Assembly: GCA_902492235.1 (NCBI GenBank)
Contig: CABUKS010000003.1
Coordinates: 32,497-96,496, forward strand
DNA: 64,000 bases
Direction of reading: 5' to 3'
From: an uncultured Collinsella sp.
Lineage (GTDB): Bacteria; Actinomycetota; Coriobacteriia; Coriobacteriales; Coriobacteriaceae
Part shown: positions 1 through 8,604 of the stretch, one piece after another
How positions within the stretch are numbered: the first letter of the stretch is position 1
Layout of the letters: the number at the start of each line of letters is the position of its first letter
Notes under the pieces: model-generated
The model's input: the letters and a program-made list of their open reading frames with translations, nothing else
Databases searched by the model: none
What the model was told of the DNA's origin: nothing
Made by a program: the position numbers and the translations under genes

Positions 1-61
1 CATCTTGTGTGCTGCTGGAGCCGAGCGCGAGCAAGCCGCTGCTGTTTGTTGGGGTTGGCAT
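1..61 (-). CDS. 5' end of an unidentified operon gene
   Basis: An ATG on the minus strand at 61-59 follows the aroQ stop codon by one base and opens a frame that stays open to the window edge. It encodes about 20 residues beginning MPTPTNSSG. The tight spacing suggests translational coupling to aroQ and membership of the aro operon. In many actinobacteria the gene after aroQ is a Xaa-Pro peptidase followed by efp, but 20 residues are too few to say so here. Confidence 0.4.
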   Translation of the reverse strand, partial: MPTPTNSSGLLALGSSSTQD

Positions 62-62
62 T

Positions 63-500
63 TTACTTTTCGAGACGTTCCCCCAGCAGCTCCAGCGCAT
101 GTGCATACCCCTGCAGGCCCTCGCCGGTGATGGTGGCGAAGCAGGCTAGGCGTGCATAGCTCACCTGGCGGAAGTCCTCGCGCGTCTCTACGGCGCTGAT
201 GTGCACCTCGACGGCAGGGATGGCGACGGCCTTGAGGGCGTCAAGGATTGCCACGCTCGTATGTGTGTAGGCGGCCGGGTTGATGACGATGCCGTCGACC
301 GTGCCGTAGGCCTCCTGGATCTTGTCGACGATGCTGCCCTCGTGGTTGGACTGGAAGACCTCGACCTCGTCGAAGCCCTGTGCAGCGCCCGCTTCCTGGC
401 AGATCTGCACTAAGCGGTCGTAGTTGTCGCTGCCATAGATGCCCGGCTCGCGAATGCCGAGCATGTTGAGGTTGGGGCCGTTGATGACGAGTGCTTTCAT
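63..500 (-). CDS. aroQ: 3-dehydroquinate dehydratase, type II
   Basis: Dehydrates 3-dehydroquinate to 3-dehydroshikimate, step three of the shikimate pathway, in the cytoplasm. The 145-residue length is normal for the dodecameric type II enzyme. The N-terminal NGPNLNMLG motif is present, followed by the flexible active-site loop with Arg17 and catalytic Tyr22 (REPGIYG). The central INPAAYTHTS motif and the EVHIS segment with the catalytic His are also present. It is the last complete gene of the minus-strand aro operon, separated from aroE/K by a 64-base spacer that holds an inverted repeat. No type I (aroD) enzyme is seen in the window. Confidence 0.95.
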   Translation of the reverse strand: MKALVINGPNLNMLGIREPGIYGSDNYDRLVQICQEAGAAQGFDEVEVFQSNHEGSIVDKIQEAYGTVDGIVINPAAYTHTSVAILDALKAVAIPAVEVHISAVETREDFRQVSYARLACFATITGEGLQGYAHALELLGERLEK

Positions 501-524
501 GGTTGCTTCCTTTGCGGTTGGAAA

Positions 525-559
525 GCCACCACAAAGGTGCCTGTCCCCTTTGTGATGGC
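525..559. repeat. REP-like inverted repeat in the aroE/K-aroQ spacer
   Basis: Two 13-base arms (525-537 and 547-559) are complementary with one mismatch and flank a 9-base loop; on the minus strand the core reads GGGGACAGGCACCTTTGTG. The stem would form in the polycistronic aro mRNA. No T-tract follows in the direction of transcription, so it is not an ordinary terminator. The form resembles dispersed repetitive extragenic palindromes. Confidence 0.6.
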
Positions 560-564
560 TTAGG

Positions 565-1815
565 TTAGAGAGCGGGTGGGAGGGTCTCGAGGAGGGCTTG
601 GGCGGTGTTGGCGGCGCAGTCGCGTGAGTCGATGATGTAGTCGGCCCAGGCGCGGTAGCGCGGCATGCGCTGCTCGGCCAGCTTGTCGATACCGTCGCGG
701 GCGGTGATGGGGCGTCCCTTGTGGGCTAGCTCGTCGAGCTTGCGGTTGAGCATCACGATCTGGCTGTTCTGGTGCAGCAGCGGATAGTTCTCGTCGCGCG
801 TGACCACGCCGCCGCCCGTGGAAAGCACCAGGCCGCTGCGCTTGGAGATGTCGGACAGAGCCGCCGTCTCCTGCTCGCGGAAGGCCGCCTCGCCGCGCTC
901 GACGATAAAGTCGGCACAGGGCATGCACAGACGCTTCTCAAGCGCGGCGTCCAAGTCGATGTGCTCGCGACCCGTGAGCAGGGCAATCTGCTCGCCCACG
1001 CGGGTCTTGCCCGAGCCCGGCATGCCGATCAGCGCGATGTTCTGTTCGCGGCGTGACAGGCGCTCCGTTACGTCCAGGATCCTCTCGCGCGGGGTGACTT
1101 GGCCGGTGTAGCGCTCAACAGCCTGTGCTGCCTGGGCAACAAGCATAAGCAGGCCGCCGATGCAGGGGATCCCGCGGCGCTCGGCCTCGAGCATCAGACC
1201 CGTGCGGGCGGGGTTGTAGACAATATCGATGACGCCTTCGAGTGCGTCAAGTCCTTCGAGCGTGCAGGGGGTGTCGGGGCAGTGGGGGAACATACCGACA
1301 GGCGTGCAGTTGACGAGTAGGGCGGCGTCGGACTGCTGCGCGATGTTGCCGTAGTTGACCTCGCTCGTGCGGCCCACGGGCACCACGGTGGCGCCCAGGT
1401 CGCCGAGCACCATGCTTGCCGTGGTGCCGGCACCGCCGGTGGCGCCAAGCACGAGGACCTTTTTGCCGGCAACCTCTACGCCCAACTCCTCGACCAGACA
1501 CTGGAAACCGAAGTAGTCGGTGTTGTCGCCGCGCAGGCGGCCGTCGGCTAGGCGCGTGATGGTGTTGACGTTGCCCATGCGCTCGGCCAACGGACTCAGC
1601 TCGTCCAGGTAGTCCATGACGGCGCGCTTGTAGGGGATGGTCACGTTGGTGCCCTCCCACTCGTCGCCCGTCATAAAGGCCGCGAGGTCCTCGGGCTCGC
1701 GCTCAAAACGCACGTACTCGAGCCCAGCGAGTTCTTTGTAGATGGTCGGGGTGTAGCTGTGGCCCAGCACGCGGCCCAGCACGCCGTAGGGGCGGGTTGT
1801 GGCGGTATCGGTCAT
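565..1815 (-). CDS. aroE/aroK: Shikimate dehydrogenase-shikimate kinase fusion
   Basis: A 416-residue bifunctional protein. Residues 1 to about 250 form an NADP-dependent shikimate dehydrogenase, with Lys63 in NVTIPYK and Asp100 in GDNTD as the catalytic pair. Its nucleotide-binding glycine-rich turn is at 124-130 (GATGGAG, a variant of the usual GAGGAA). Residues about 257-416 form a shikimate kinase, with P-loop GMPGSGKT at 264-271, the STGGGVV segment and a GRPI lid. The fusion catalyses 3-dehydroshikimate to shikimate to shikimate 3-phosphate. The start codon abuts the pheA stop codon, so translation is probably coupled. Separate aroE and aroK genes are the commoner arrangement in bacteria. 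Confidence 0.94.
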   Translation of the reverse strand: MTDTATTRPYGVLGRVLGHSYTPTIYKELAGLEYVRFEREPEDLAAFMTGDEWEGTNVTIPYKRAVMDYLDELSPLAERMGNVNTITRLADGRLRGDNTDYFGFQCLVEELGVEVAGKKVLVLGATGGAGTTASMVLGDLGATVVPVGRTSEVNYGNIAQQSDAALLVNCTPVGMFPHCPDTPCTLEGLDALEGVIDIVYNPARTGLMLEAERRGIPCIGGLLMLVAQAAQAVERYTGQVTPRERILDVTERLSRREQNIALIGMPGSGKTRVGEQIALLTGREHIDLDAALEKRLCMPCADFIVERGEAAFREQETAALSDISKRSGLVLSTGGGVVTRDENYPLLHQNSQIVMLNRKLDELAHKGRPITARDGIDKLAEQRMPRYRAWADYIIDSRDCAANTAQALLETLPPAL

Positions 1816-2961
1816 CTAGAGCACCTCCGTGTAGCTGCCAAAGTAGGTGAAGCTCTCGCACACGTCGTCGATGGAATCGAGCAGGTAGTCGAGGGCCTTG
1901 CTGCCAAAGGGGCAGTCCAGATCAAAGTAGAACATAAACTCAAAGTCATGTCCGGGGATGGGGCGGCTCTCGAGTTTGATGAGGTTGATATTGAGCGCGT
2001 AGAAGCGCTCGAGTACGCGATAGAGCGCGCCCGGTTCGTTGGCCGTGGTAATCATGAGCGAGGTGCGGTTGGCACCTGGGTAGACGCGCGGTTCGCGGCT
2101 GATGACGACAAAGCGCGTGTAGTTGTTGTCCGAGTCCTGGATGTTGGGCTCCAGCACCTCCAGGCCATAGAGTGCCGCGCAGCTGCGCGATGCGATGGCG
2201 GCAATATCGGTGCGGTCGGAATTGGCGACCATCTCGGCCGACATGGCGGTATTGGGGTACTTGGTGGCGTGCAGGTCGTGGGACTCGATAAAGCCGGCAC
2301 ACTGCGCGATGGCTTGGCCGTGGCTGTAGACCTCGCGCACGTCAGCGAGCTTGGTGCCGGGTTTGACGAGCAGGTTGTGATCGATCTTGAGGCGCAGCGA
2401 GCGCACGATGTGGAAATCGAACTGGGCGAGCAGGTCGTAGACGGCGTTGACCGAGCCGGCGGTGGAGTTCTCGATGGGCAGCACGCCAAACTCGCAGAAG
2501 CCGTCGCGCACAGCGCGCATGACGCCCTCGAAGGTCTCGAAAAACGCGATATCGGGCACGTCGAAGAGTTTGCACGCGGCGATCTGGCTATAGGCACCTT
2601 CCACGCCCTGGCAGGCAACGGTGGCCGTTTGAGGGAAGGGCGTGTCATAGGCTGCGGCCGTGGCGTGGGCCTTTTGCGACACCGTGATGCCCTTGAGCTC
2701 GTTGATGTAGCGCTGCTGCTCGGCCTTGCTCATGCTCATGAGGAGACGGAACAGGGTGATGGTCTGCGCCTCGTAGCGCTCGGGCGCACGGCTGGCGAGG
2801 TTGTTGAGCTTGGAACGCTCGCGGGCGGGGTCGAAGACGGCCTTGCCCATCTCGATTTTTGACTTGGCGACCTCGGTGGCAATGTCCATGCGCTCGACAA
2901 AGCTATTGAGCAGGGTGGTGTCGATGCCATCGATGGCCTGGCGAATGTCAGCAAGGTCCAT
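1816..2961 (-). CDS. pheA: Bifunctional chorismate mutase/prephenate dehydratase
   Basis: Converts chorismate to prephenate and then to phenylpyruvate, the Phe branch. An AroQ-type chorismate mutase occupies about residues 1-85 (MDLADIRQAIDGID...). The prephenate dehydratase domain follows, with the TRFVVISR motif, and a C-terminal ACT domain contains GALYRVLERF and ESRP, the signature for Phe feedback binding. I chose ATG at 2961 (381 residues) because AAAGGGG sits five bases upstream. A GTG at 2976 is an alternative that would place that ribosome binding site inside the gene. The gene is separated from aroC by a spacer with a 30-bp perfect inverted repeat. Confidence 0.94.
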   Translation of the reverse strand: MDLADIRQAIDGIDTTLLNSFVERMDIATEVAKSKIEMGKAVFDPARERSKLNNLASRAPERYEAQTITLFRLLMSMSKAEQQRYINELKGITVSQKAHATAAAYDTPFPQTATVACQGVEGAYSQIAACKLFDVPDIAFFETFEGVMRAVRDGFCEFGVLPIENSTAGSVNAVYDLLAQFDFHIVRSLRLKIDHNLLVKPGTKLADVREVYSHGQAIAQCAGFIESHDLHATKYPNTAMSAEMVANSDRTDIAAIASRSCAALYGLEVLEPNIQDSDNNYTRFVVISREPRVYPGANRTSLMITTANEPGALYRVLERFYALNINLIKLESRPIPGHDFEFMFYFDLDCPFGSKALDYLLDSIDDVCESFTYFGSYTEVL

Positions 2962-2982
2962 AGGGACCCCTTTCACGTGTCG

Positions 2983-3058
2983 GTGATTTTTCTGGGACGG
3001 GGATTAAAAAATGATTAGGTACACAATGATTTTTTAATCCCCGTCCCAGAAAAATCAC
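2983..3058. repeat. 30-bp perfect inverted repeat, aroC-pheA spacer
   Basis: Arms at 2983-3012 and 3029-3058 are perfect reverse complements over 30 bases around a 16-base spacer. Each arm contains CTGGGACGGGG followed by an A/T-rich end. In RNA this would be an unusually stable hairpin inside the aro operon. The spacer outside the element is otherwise plain. No run of T follows the second arm in the direction of transcription, so it does not look like a simple terminator. A small non-autonomous or REP-type element is likely. Confidence 0.85.
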
Positions 3059-3098
3059 TGGGTGGGCGTGGGGGGCCGGAGTTGGCCCCCAGAGATTT

Positions 3099-4196
3099 TT
3101 AGCGCTGGGCGGCGTCCTCTAGGAGGGCGTCCCAAATCGCGAGGGCAGCTGCTGCTTCAGCTACGGGGACGGCTCGGGGGACGATGCAGGGATCGTGGCG
3201 GCCGTGGATCGAGAGCTCGGCATTTTCCATGGCGTCCATGTCTACGGTCTGCTGCTCGCGGCCAATGGAGGGCGTCGGCTTCACGGCCATACGCCACATG
3301 ACGGGTGCGCCGGTGGAGATGCCGCCCAGAATGCCGCCGGCGTTATTGGACTCGACTGCAATGTCGCCGGTCTCTGCATCAACGCGGTATGGGTCGTTGT
3401 TCTCGCTGCCGCGCATGGCGGCCACGGCAAAGCCCATGCCAAACTCCACGCCCTTCACGGCGGGAATGCCAAACGCAATCTGCGCGATGCGGTTTTCGAT
3501 GCCATCGAACATGGGGTCACCGATGCCCGCGGGAAGCCCGTAGATGCCGCACTCCACAATGCCGCCGATGCTGTCGAGTTCATCGCGCGCGGCCAGAATT
3601 TCCTCGCGCATGCGACCGGCAGCGGCGGCGTCGATGCAGGGCAGGTCGTTCGTAAGGATCGCCTTGCGGTCGGCCTCGCGATAGACCATGTCGTCCATGG
3701 GCAGGTCGGAGATGCCGCCGATCTGCGCGACGTGCGCCATGACCTGAATGCCGCGGGCCTCAAGTGCCTGCAGCGCAATGCCGCCGGCGATGCATAAGGG
3801 GGCCGTTAGGCGGCCGGAAAAATGCCCGCCACCAGCGACATCGTGCATGTTGTGATACTTCACGCGCGCAGGGAAGTCCGCATGTCCGGGACGGGGCTTG
3901 CGGCGCAGCTCGGAGTAATCCTTGGAGCGCGTGTTGGTGTTCTCGATAATCGCTGCAATGGGCGCTCCGGTGGTATGTCCATCGACAACACCGGCGATGA
4001 TGTGGGCGGCGTCAGCCTCGCGTCGTTTGGTCGCGGTCTCGTCGCGTCCGGGGGCGCGACGGTCGAGGAAGGCCTGCAGCTCCTCCTGGTCCACGGCGAT
4101 GCCCGCCGGGATGCCATCGAGCGAGCAGCCGATAGCGGGGGAGTGCGACTGGCCGAAGATGCTTAAGTGCAAGACGTTGCCAAAAGTCGAGGACAT
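3099..4196 (-). CDS. aroC: Chorismate synthase
   Basis: FMN-dependent anti-elimination of phosphate from 5-enolpyruvylshikimate 3-phosphate to give chorismate. The protein is 365 residues, the family's usual length. It has the N-terminal signature FGQSHSPAIGCSLDGIPAG (usually GESHG), then RRAPGRDETATKRREAD, RPGHADF and the C-terminal RHDPCIVPRAVPVAEA segment. The start lies one base after the aroA stop codon, so the two are translationally coupled. Confidence 0.96.
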   Translation of the reverse strand: MSSTFGNVLHLSIFGQSHSPAIGCSLDGIPAGIAVDQEELQAFLDRRAPGRDETATKRREADAAHIIAGVVDGHTTGAPIAAIIENTNTRSKDYSELRRKPRPGHADFPARVKYHNMHDVAGGGHFSGRLTAPLCIAGGIALQALEARGIQVMAHVAQIGGISDLPMDDMVYREADRKAILTNDLPCIDAAAAGRMREEILAARDELDSIGGIVECGIYGLPAGIGDPMFDGIENRIAQIAFGIPAVKGVEFGMGFAVAAMRGSENNDPYRVDAETGDIAVESNNAGGILGGISTGAPVMWRMAVKPTPSIGREQQTVDMDAMENAELSIHGRHDPCIVPRAVPVAEAAAALAIWDALLEDAAQR

Positions 4197-4197
4197 G

Positions 4198-5517
4198 CTA
4201 TTCCTCCTCGAGCGTGACCTTGCCGCCCAGTAGGCGGTAGTGGTCGAAGAAATCGGGATAGGACTTGTTGACGGCCTCGGCGCCGTGGATCACGACCTCG
4301 CCGGTGGCGCGGCTCGCGGCGATGGCGGCCATCATGGCGATGCGGTGGTCGTTGTGCGAATCGACCTCGCCGCCGGTGAAGGCATCGACACCCTTGATGA
4401 TGAGGTCGTCACCGGCGATGCGCACCTGCGCTCCCAGCGCGGTGAGCTCGCGGGTGGTGGTGGCCAGGCGGTCGGATTCCTTGATGCGCAGGCGTGCGCA
4501 GTCACGGATGAACGTGCGGCCCTGAGCCAGCGATGCCACGGCCGAGATGACGGGCACCAGGTCCGGAATGTCGTGGGCGCTCATCTCAAAGCCGGCGAGC
4601 TTGTCGGACTGCACAGTGGCGGCGTTCGTGGAGCGCACGATGCGGGCGCCAAAGCGCGAAAGCGCGGCGAGCACGTTGCGGTCGCCCTGTGCGGAGCTCA
4701 GCGACACGCCCTCGACGGTGATGGGGTCGGTGCCGATGGCGCCGGCACACAGCCAAAAGGCAGCGTTGGACCAGTCACCCTCGACGGCCACGTTGCCGGG
4801 CGTGCGGTACGAGCCGCTGCTCACGCGGAAGTTCGTGACCTCGGGCTGGCCGTCCTTGGCCGGAATGCGCTCGACGTTGACCTCGACGCCAAAGGCCTTC
4901 ATGGCCTGGATGGTCAGGTTGATATAGGGGCGGCTCTCGATGAGGCCGGTCACTTGCACACAGGAGGGCTGGGCCAGTAGCGGGGCCGCCAGCAGCAGGC
5001 CGGAGATATACTGCGAGCTCACGTTGCCCGGAAGCACAAAGGTGCCCGGGCGCATGCGGCCGCTCGTCTTGAGCGGAAAACCGCCCAGACCCTGTAGGTC
5101 GCAGCCGGCGGCGATGATCTCGTCCGAGAGCGGGGACAGCGGGCGGGCGCCCAAGCGTCCCTGACCCACAAAAGTTGCTTCTGCGCCCAGCGCGCAGGCG
5201 ACGGGCAACATAAAGCGGAGCGTGGAGCCACTTTCGCCGCAGTCAAGCGTTCCGCCGGCAAGTGCCTTGAGCAGGCCAAACTCAATGCTCTTCATAGTGG
5301 GGTGGACCTGGAAGCCGTCCTCGACGGTCTCGATGCGAGCACCCAGGGCCGTAAGGCAGCGCACCGTGGCCTCGATGTCGGCGCAGGTGGTGTTGCAGGT
5401 AACGTGCGTCTCGCCGTTGGCAAGCGCAGCGCAGATGATGAGACGGTGCGCCATCGACTTGGACGCGATGGCGGGAACGGTGCCCTTAAGCGGGGACGGG
5501 GTGATGCGGGCTAGCAT
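4198..5517 (-). CDS. aroA: EPSP synthase (3-phosphoshikimate 1-carboxyvinyltransferase)
   Basis: Joins PEP to shikimate 3-phosphate, giving EPSP. The 439-residue length is typical. The two inverse alpha/beta lobes carry SKSMAHRLI near the N-terminus (shikimate 3-phosphate binding), CGESGSTLRFMLP, and near the C-terminus DSHNDHRIAMM. The PEP-binding segment here contains GESGSTLRF rather than GNAGTA, as in many non-proteobacterial enzymes. The start overlaps the aroB stop by seven bases. Confidence 0.95.
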   Translation of the reverse strand: MLARITPSPLKGTVPAIASKSMAHRLIICAALANGETHVTCNTTCADIEATVRCLTALGARIETVEDGFQVHPTMKSIEFGLLKALAGGTLDCGESGSTLRFMLPVACALGAEATFVGQGRLGARPLSPLSDEIIAAGCDLQGLGGFPLKTSGRMRPGTFVLPGNVSSQYISGLLLAAPLLAQPSCVQVTGLIESRPYINLTIQAMKAFGVEVNVERIPAKDGQPEVTNFRVSSGSYRTPGNVAVEGDWSNAAFWLCAGAIGTDPITVEGVSLSSAQGDRNVLAALSRFGARIVRSTNAATVQSDKLAGFEMSAHDIPDLVPVISAVASLAQGRTFIRDCARLRIKESDRLATTTRELTALGAQVRIAGDDLIIKGVDAFTGGEVDSHNDHRIAMMAAIAASRATGEVVIHGAEAVNKSYPDFFDHYRLLGGKVTLEEE

Positions 5518-6617
5518 GCGGATGCGTCTCCCTTCTGGCCGAGGCCCTCGGCAATGAGTTCGTGGAAAGTGGAAAGCGGCGTGCGGTCGATGCTGCAGCG
5601 GCCAATGCCGTGCGGAATCACCAGGTCGATGGTGTCGCCCGCGCGCTTCTTGTCGTGGAGCGCCTCGGCAAAGACGGCATCGGCATCTAGGTCACAGCGG
5701 GTCTTGAGGCCATGGCGGGCGCAGAGCTCCTCAATACGACCGGGCAGTGCAGCATCGCAAACGCCGTGCAGGGCCGCGGCGCGCGTGATGATGCCCATGC
5801 CGATCGACACGCAGTTGCCGTGTCCGAGCTCAAAGTGCTCGCAGGCCTCGACGGCGTGGCCGGCGCTGTGTCCAAAGTTGAGGAGCTTGCGCTGGTTGGT
5901 CTCGCGCTCGTCGGCGACGACCACGGCGCGCTTGATGTCGATATTGCGGGCGATGATGAGCGCTACGCGGGCCACATCGCGATTGAGTAGCTCCAGCGTG
6001 AGCGGGGTCTTCTCCAACTCGGCGAAAAGCTCCGGGTCGGCAATCACGGCGTGCTTGACGACCTCTCCGCAGCCGTCGGCGAACTGCTCGGGCGTAAGGG
6101 TGGCCAGGCACCCCACGTCGGCGATAACCACGCTCGGCTGCCAAAAGGCGCCGGCCAAGTTCTTGCCGGCAGCCAGGTCGATGGCGGTCTTGCCGCCCAC
6201 CGACGAATCCACCATGGCGAGCAGACTCGTCGGGATCTGCACAAACTTGCAGCCGCGCATGTAGGTGGCGGCCACAAAGCCCGCCACGTCGCCCACGACG
6301 CCGCCGCCGAGTGCCACGATCACGTCGGAGCGCGAAAGCTCGTGCTCGGCCACAAACTCCAAAATGGCAATATAGGTTTCGGCGCGCTTATGGGCCTCGC
6401 CGGCCTCGAAGGTGCAGATGCTCACCTCGTAGCCTGACGCCTCCAGGCTCTGCTTAACGGGCATCTGGTAGAGCGGACCCACGTTGGTGTCCGTCACGAT
6501 GACGGCCTTGGTACCGCCGGCAGTGGCGCGCACGAGCGGTCCCGCCTGCTCCAGCAAAAACGTGCCAACATGCACCTGGTAGGGGCGTGCGGTGTCGATA
6601 TCGATGGTAATCGCCAT
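5511..6617 (-). CDS. aroB: 3-dehydroquinate synthase
   Basis: NAD- and metal-dependent cyclisation of DAHP to 3-dehydroquinate. The 368-residue protein has the NAD-binding GGGVVGDVAGF motif. It also has the metal-site regions DGCGEVVKHAVI, LLNFGHSAGHAVE and GHGNCVSIGM, which hold the Glu and two His zinc ligands. A ribosome binding site (AGGACC) precedes the ATG. It overlaps aroA by seven bases and lies 36 bases after tyrA. Confidence 0.95.
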   Translation of the reverse strand: MAITIDIDTARPYQVHVGTFLLEQAGPLVRATAGGTKAVIVTDTNVGPLYQMPVKQSLEASGYEVSICTFEAGEAHKRAETYIAILEFVAEHELSRSDVIVALGGGVVGDVAGFVAATYMRGCKFVQIPTSLLAMVDSSVGGKTAIDLAAGKNLAGAFWQPSVVIADVGCLATLTPEQFADGCGEVVKHAVIADPELFAELEKTPLTLELLNRDVARVALIIARNIDIKRAVVVADERETNQRKLLNFGHSAGHAVEACEHFELGHGNCVSIGMGIITRAAALHGVCDAALPGRIEELCARHGLKTRCDLDADAVFAEALHDKKRAGDTIDLVIPHGIGRCSIDRTPLSTFHELIAEGLGQKGDASAC

Positions 6618-6653
6618 AAGCTTCGGTCCTTTCGACCTGGCGTGATAGGTGGT

Positions 6654-7568
6654 CTAGTGGGAGGTCTCGTCGTCGAGCGCGCGCTTAATGCGGTCGCCCT
6701 CGGCAAGGAGATTCTCCAGATAGCGCTGGTCGCGGTCCTTGAGCGCACGGCTGTAGGCGCCAAGCGACTCGATTAGATGGTCGATCTCGAAGGCGAGCGC
6801 GTCGGCGTCGTCGATCATGAGCTCGGACCACATTTGCGGGTTGAGGTGCGCCACGCGGGTGAGATCGCGGTAGCTACCGGCCGAAAAGCCGTGGTGGACC
6901 TGGGCGGTCGGGCTCTTTACGTAGGCGTTGGACACCACGTGCGCAAGCTGGCTCGTGAAGGCGATGACGCGGTCGTGCTCGGCGGCGCTGGTCACGCTGA
7001 ACTTGCCAAAGCCCAAGGGGCGCACCATCTCGCGCACCTGGCCCAAAAGCTCCAGTTTGAGTGCATCGTCCACCGCGGGCGGCACGAGCACGAGCGGCGC
7101 GCCCTGGAACAGGTCGGCACAGGAGTGAGCGTAGCCCGAGAACTGGGTGCCCGCCATGGGGTGCGCGCCCACAAAGTAAAAGCCGTGCTCGCGGGCAAGC
7201 TCAAAGGCGCGCTCGCACACGATGCCCTTGACGCCCACCGTGTCGATCACCACGGGACCCATGATGGCCTCGGTATCGGTGGCATCGGCGAGTGCCTGGG
7301 CATGCGCCTCGAGCCACTCGATGCAGGCCTCGGGGTAGCAAGCCAGGACGATGATGTCGCATTCGCCGAGTGTCTTGCCGTTGAGCTCTCCGGCGACAGT
7401 GCCCATGCTGGCGGCCGTCATGACATCGTCATCGGGGTCCCAGGCCAGCACGCGGACGCCCGCCTGTGCATAGCCGCGGGCAAAACTGCCGCCGATCAGG
7501 CCCAAGCCGACGATGCCGGCGCACTTAGGGCCGCCCTGGTTAACGCGCGCGTTTCTCACCGTACCCAT
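6654..7568 (-). CDS. tyrA: Prephenate dehydrogenase
   Basis: Oxidative decarboxylation of prephenate to 4-hydroxyphenylpyruvate, the Tyr branch. The 304-residue protein begins with a Rossmann motif (GLGLIGGSFARGY) and contains the prephenate-binding AHPMAGTQFSGY segment with the conserved His. It is all-helical in the C-terminal half. No ACT domain is present, so any Tyr feedback probably acts elsewhere, for example on aroF or through the leader in front of the operon. It starts three bases after the aroF stop codon. Confidence 0.92.
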   Translation of the reverse strand: MGTVRNARVNQGGPKCAGIVGLGLIGGSFARGYAQAGVRVLAWDPDDDVMTAASMGTVAGELNGKTLGECDIIVLACYPEACIEWLEAHAQALADATDTEAIMGPVVIDTVGVKGIVCERAFELAREHGFYFVGAHPMAGTQFSGYAHSCADLFQGAPLVLVPPAVDDALKLELLGQVREMVRPLGFGKFSVTSAAEHDRVIAFTSQLAHVVSNAYVKSPTAQVHHGFSAGSYRDLTRVAHLNPQMWSELMIDDADALAFEIDHLIESLGAYSRALKDRDQRYLENLLAEGDRIKRALDDETSH

Positions 7569-7571
7569 GGG

Positions 7572-8594
7572 CTACTCCATGGTCTCTTGGCAGACAACCT
7601 CGCGGATGGCTCGGATACGGCGCATGGTGTCGTCGAACTGATCGGGGGTGAGGGCTTGGGCGCCGTCGGACCAGGCGCGGCTCGGCTCGTCGTGGACCTC
7701 GATCTCCAGGCCGTTGGCGCCGCAGGCGGTCGCGGCGAGCGCCATGGGCTCGACGTAGCGGGTGTAGCCGGTGGCGTGGCTGGGGTCGGCGACGACGGGC
7801 AGGTGCGACAGGTGGTGCAGCACCGGCACGGCGTTGAGGTCGAAGGTGTTGCGGGTGCGGGTCTCGAAGGTGCGGATGCCGCGCTCGCACAGAATGACGT
7901 TGTCGTTGCCCTCGCTCATGATGTACTCGGCTGCCATAAGCAGCTCATCGATCGTGCCGGACATGCCGCGCTTGAGCAGAATCGGGGTCTGGGTCTTGCC
8001 GACCTCCTTGAGCAGGGGGAAGTTCTGGGCGTTGCGGGCGCCGATCTGCATGACGTCAATCTTCTTGTCCAAGAAGACCTGCACGTCGCGTGGGTCCATG
8101 ATCTCGGTGACGATCGGCATGTCGAGCTCGGCAGACGCCTCGCACAGCAGGTCGAGGCCGGAGGGGCCCATGCCCTGGTAGGCGTAGGGGGAGGTGCGGG
8201 GCTTGTAGGCACCGCCGCGCAGCATCGTGGCACCGGCGGCCTTCACGCGGCGGGCGATGCGGATGAGGTTCTCGCCCTCGACGGAGCACGGGCCGGCGAT
8301 GACCTGGAACTGATCGCCGCCGATCTTGACGCCGTGGCCGCAGTCGATGACGGAGTCCTCGGGGTGGAACTTGCGGTTGGCGCGCTTGAACGGCTCGGAG
8401 ACGCGCTGCACGCGCTCGACGACATCCATGGACTCGAGCAGGAACGGGTCGATCTTGGTCGTATCGCCCACCAGGCCGATGATGGTCTCGTTCTCGCCGC
8501 GCGAGACGTCGGTCTTCAGGCCCTTTTTCTCAATCCAGCTGACGATATGGCTGACGGCCTCGTCGCTGGCGCTCTGCTTTAAAATAGCAATCAT
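7572..8594 (-). CDS. aroF: DAHP synthase (3-deoxy-7-phosphoheptulonate synthase), type I-beta
   Basis: Commits PEP and erythrose 4-phosphate to the shikimate pathway. It is the first structural gene of the operon. From the ATG at 8594 (340 residues) an N-terminal ferredoxin-like regulatory domain of about 70 residues (MIAILKQSASDEAV...) precedes the TIM barrel. The barrel has GPCSVEGENLI, MLRGGAYKPRTSPYAYQG and the metal ligands in the HATGYTRYVEPMA region (PSHATG). The start is decided by the strong site GAGGTGAGAGG about seven bases upstream and by family alignment. An in-frame start at 8642 would run through the attenuator-like hairpin and is less likely. Confidence 0.95.
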   Translation of the reverse strand: MIAILKQSASDEAVSHIVSWIEKKGLKTDVSRGENETIIGLVGDTTKIDPFLLESMDVVERVQRVSEPFKRANRKFHPEDSVIDCGHGVKIGGDQFQVIAGPCSVEGENLIRIARRVKAAGATMLRGGAYKPRTSPYAYQGMGPSGLDLLCEASAELDMPIVTEIMDPRDVQVFLDKKIDVMQIGARNAQNFPLLKEVGKTQTPILLKRGMSGTIDELLMAAEYIMSEGNDNVILCERGIRTFETRTRNTFDLNAVPVLHHLSHLPVVADPSHATGYTRYVEPMALAATACGANGLEIEVHDEPSRAWSDGAQALTPDQFDDTMRRIRAIREVVCQETME

Positions 8595-8604
8595 GGTGTG
8601 CCTC

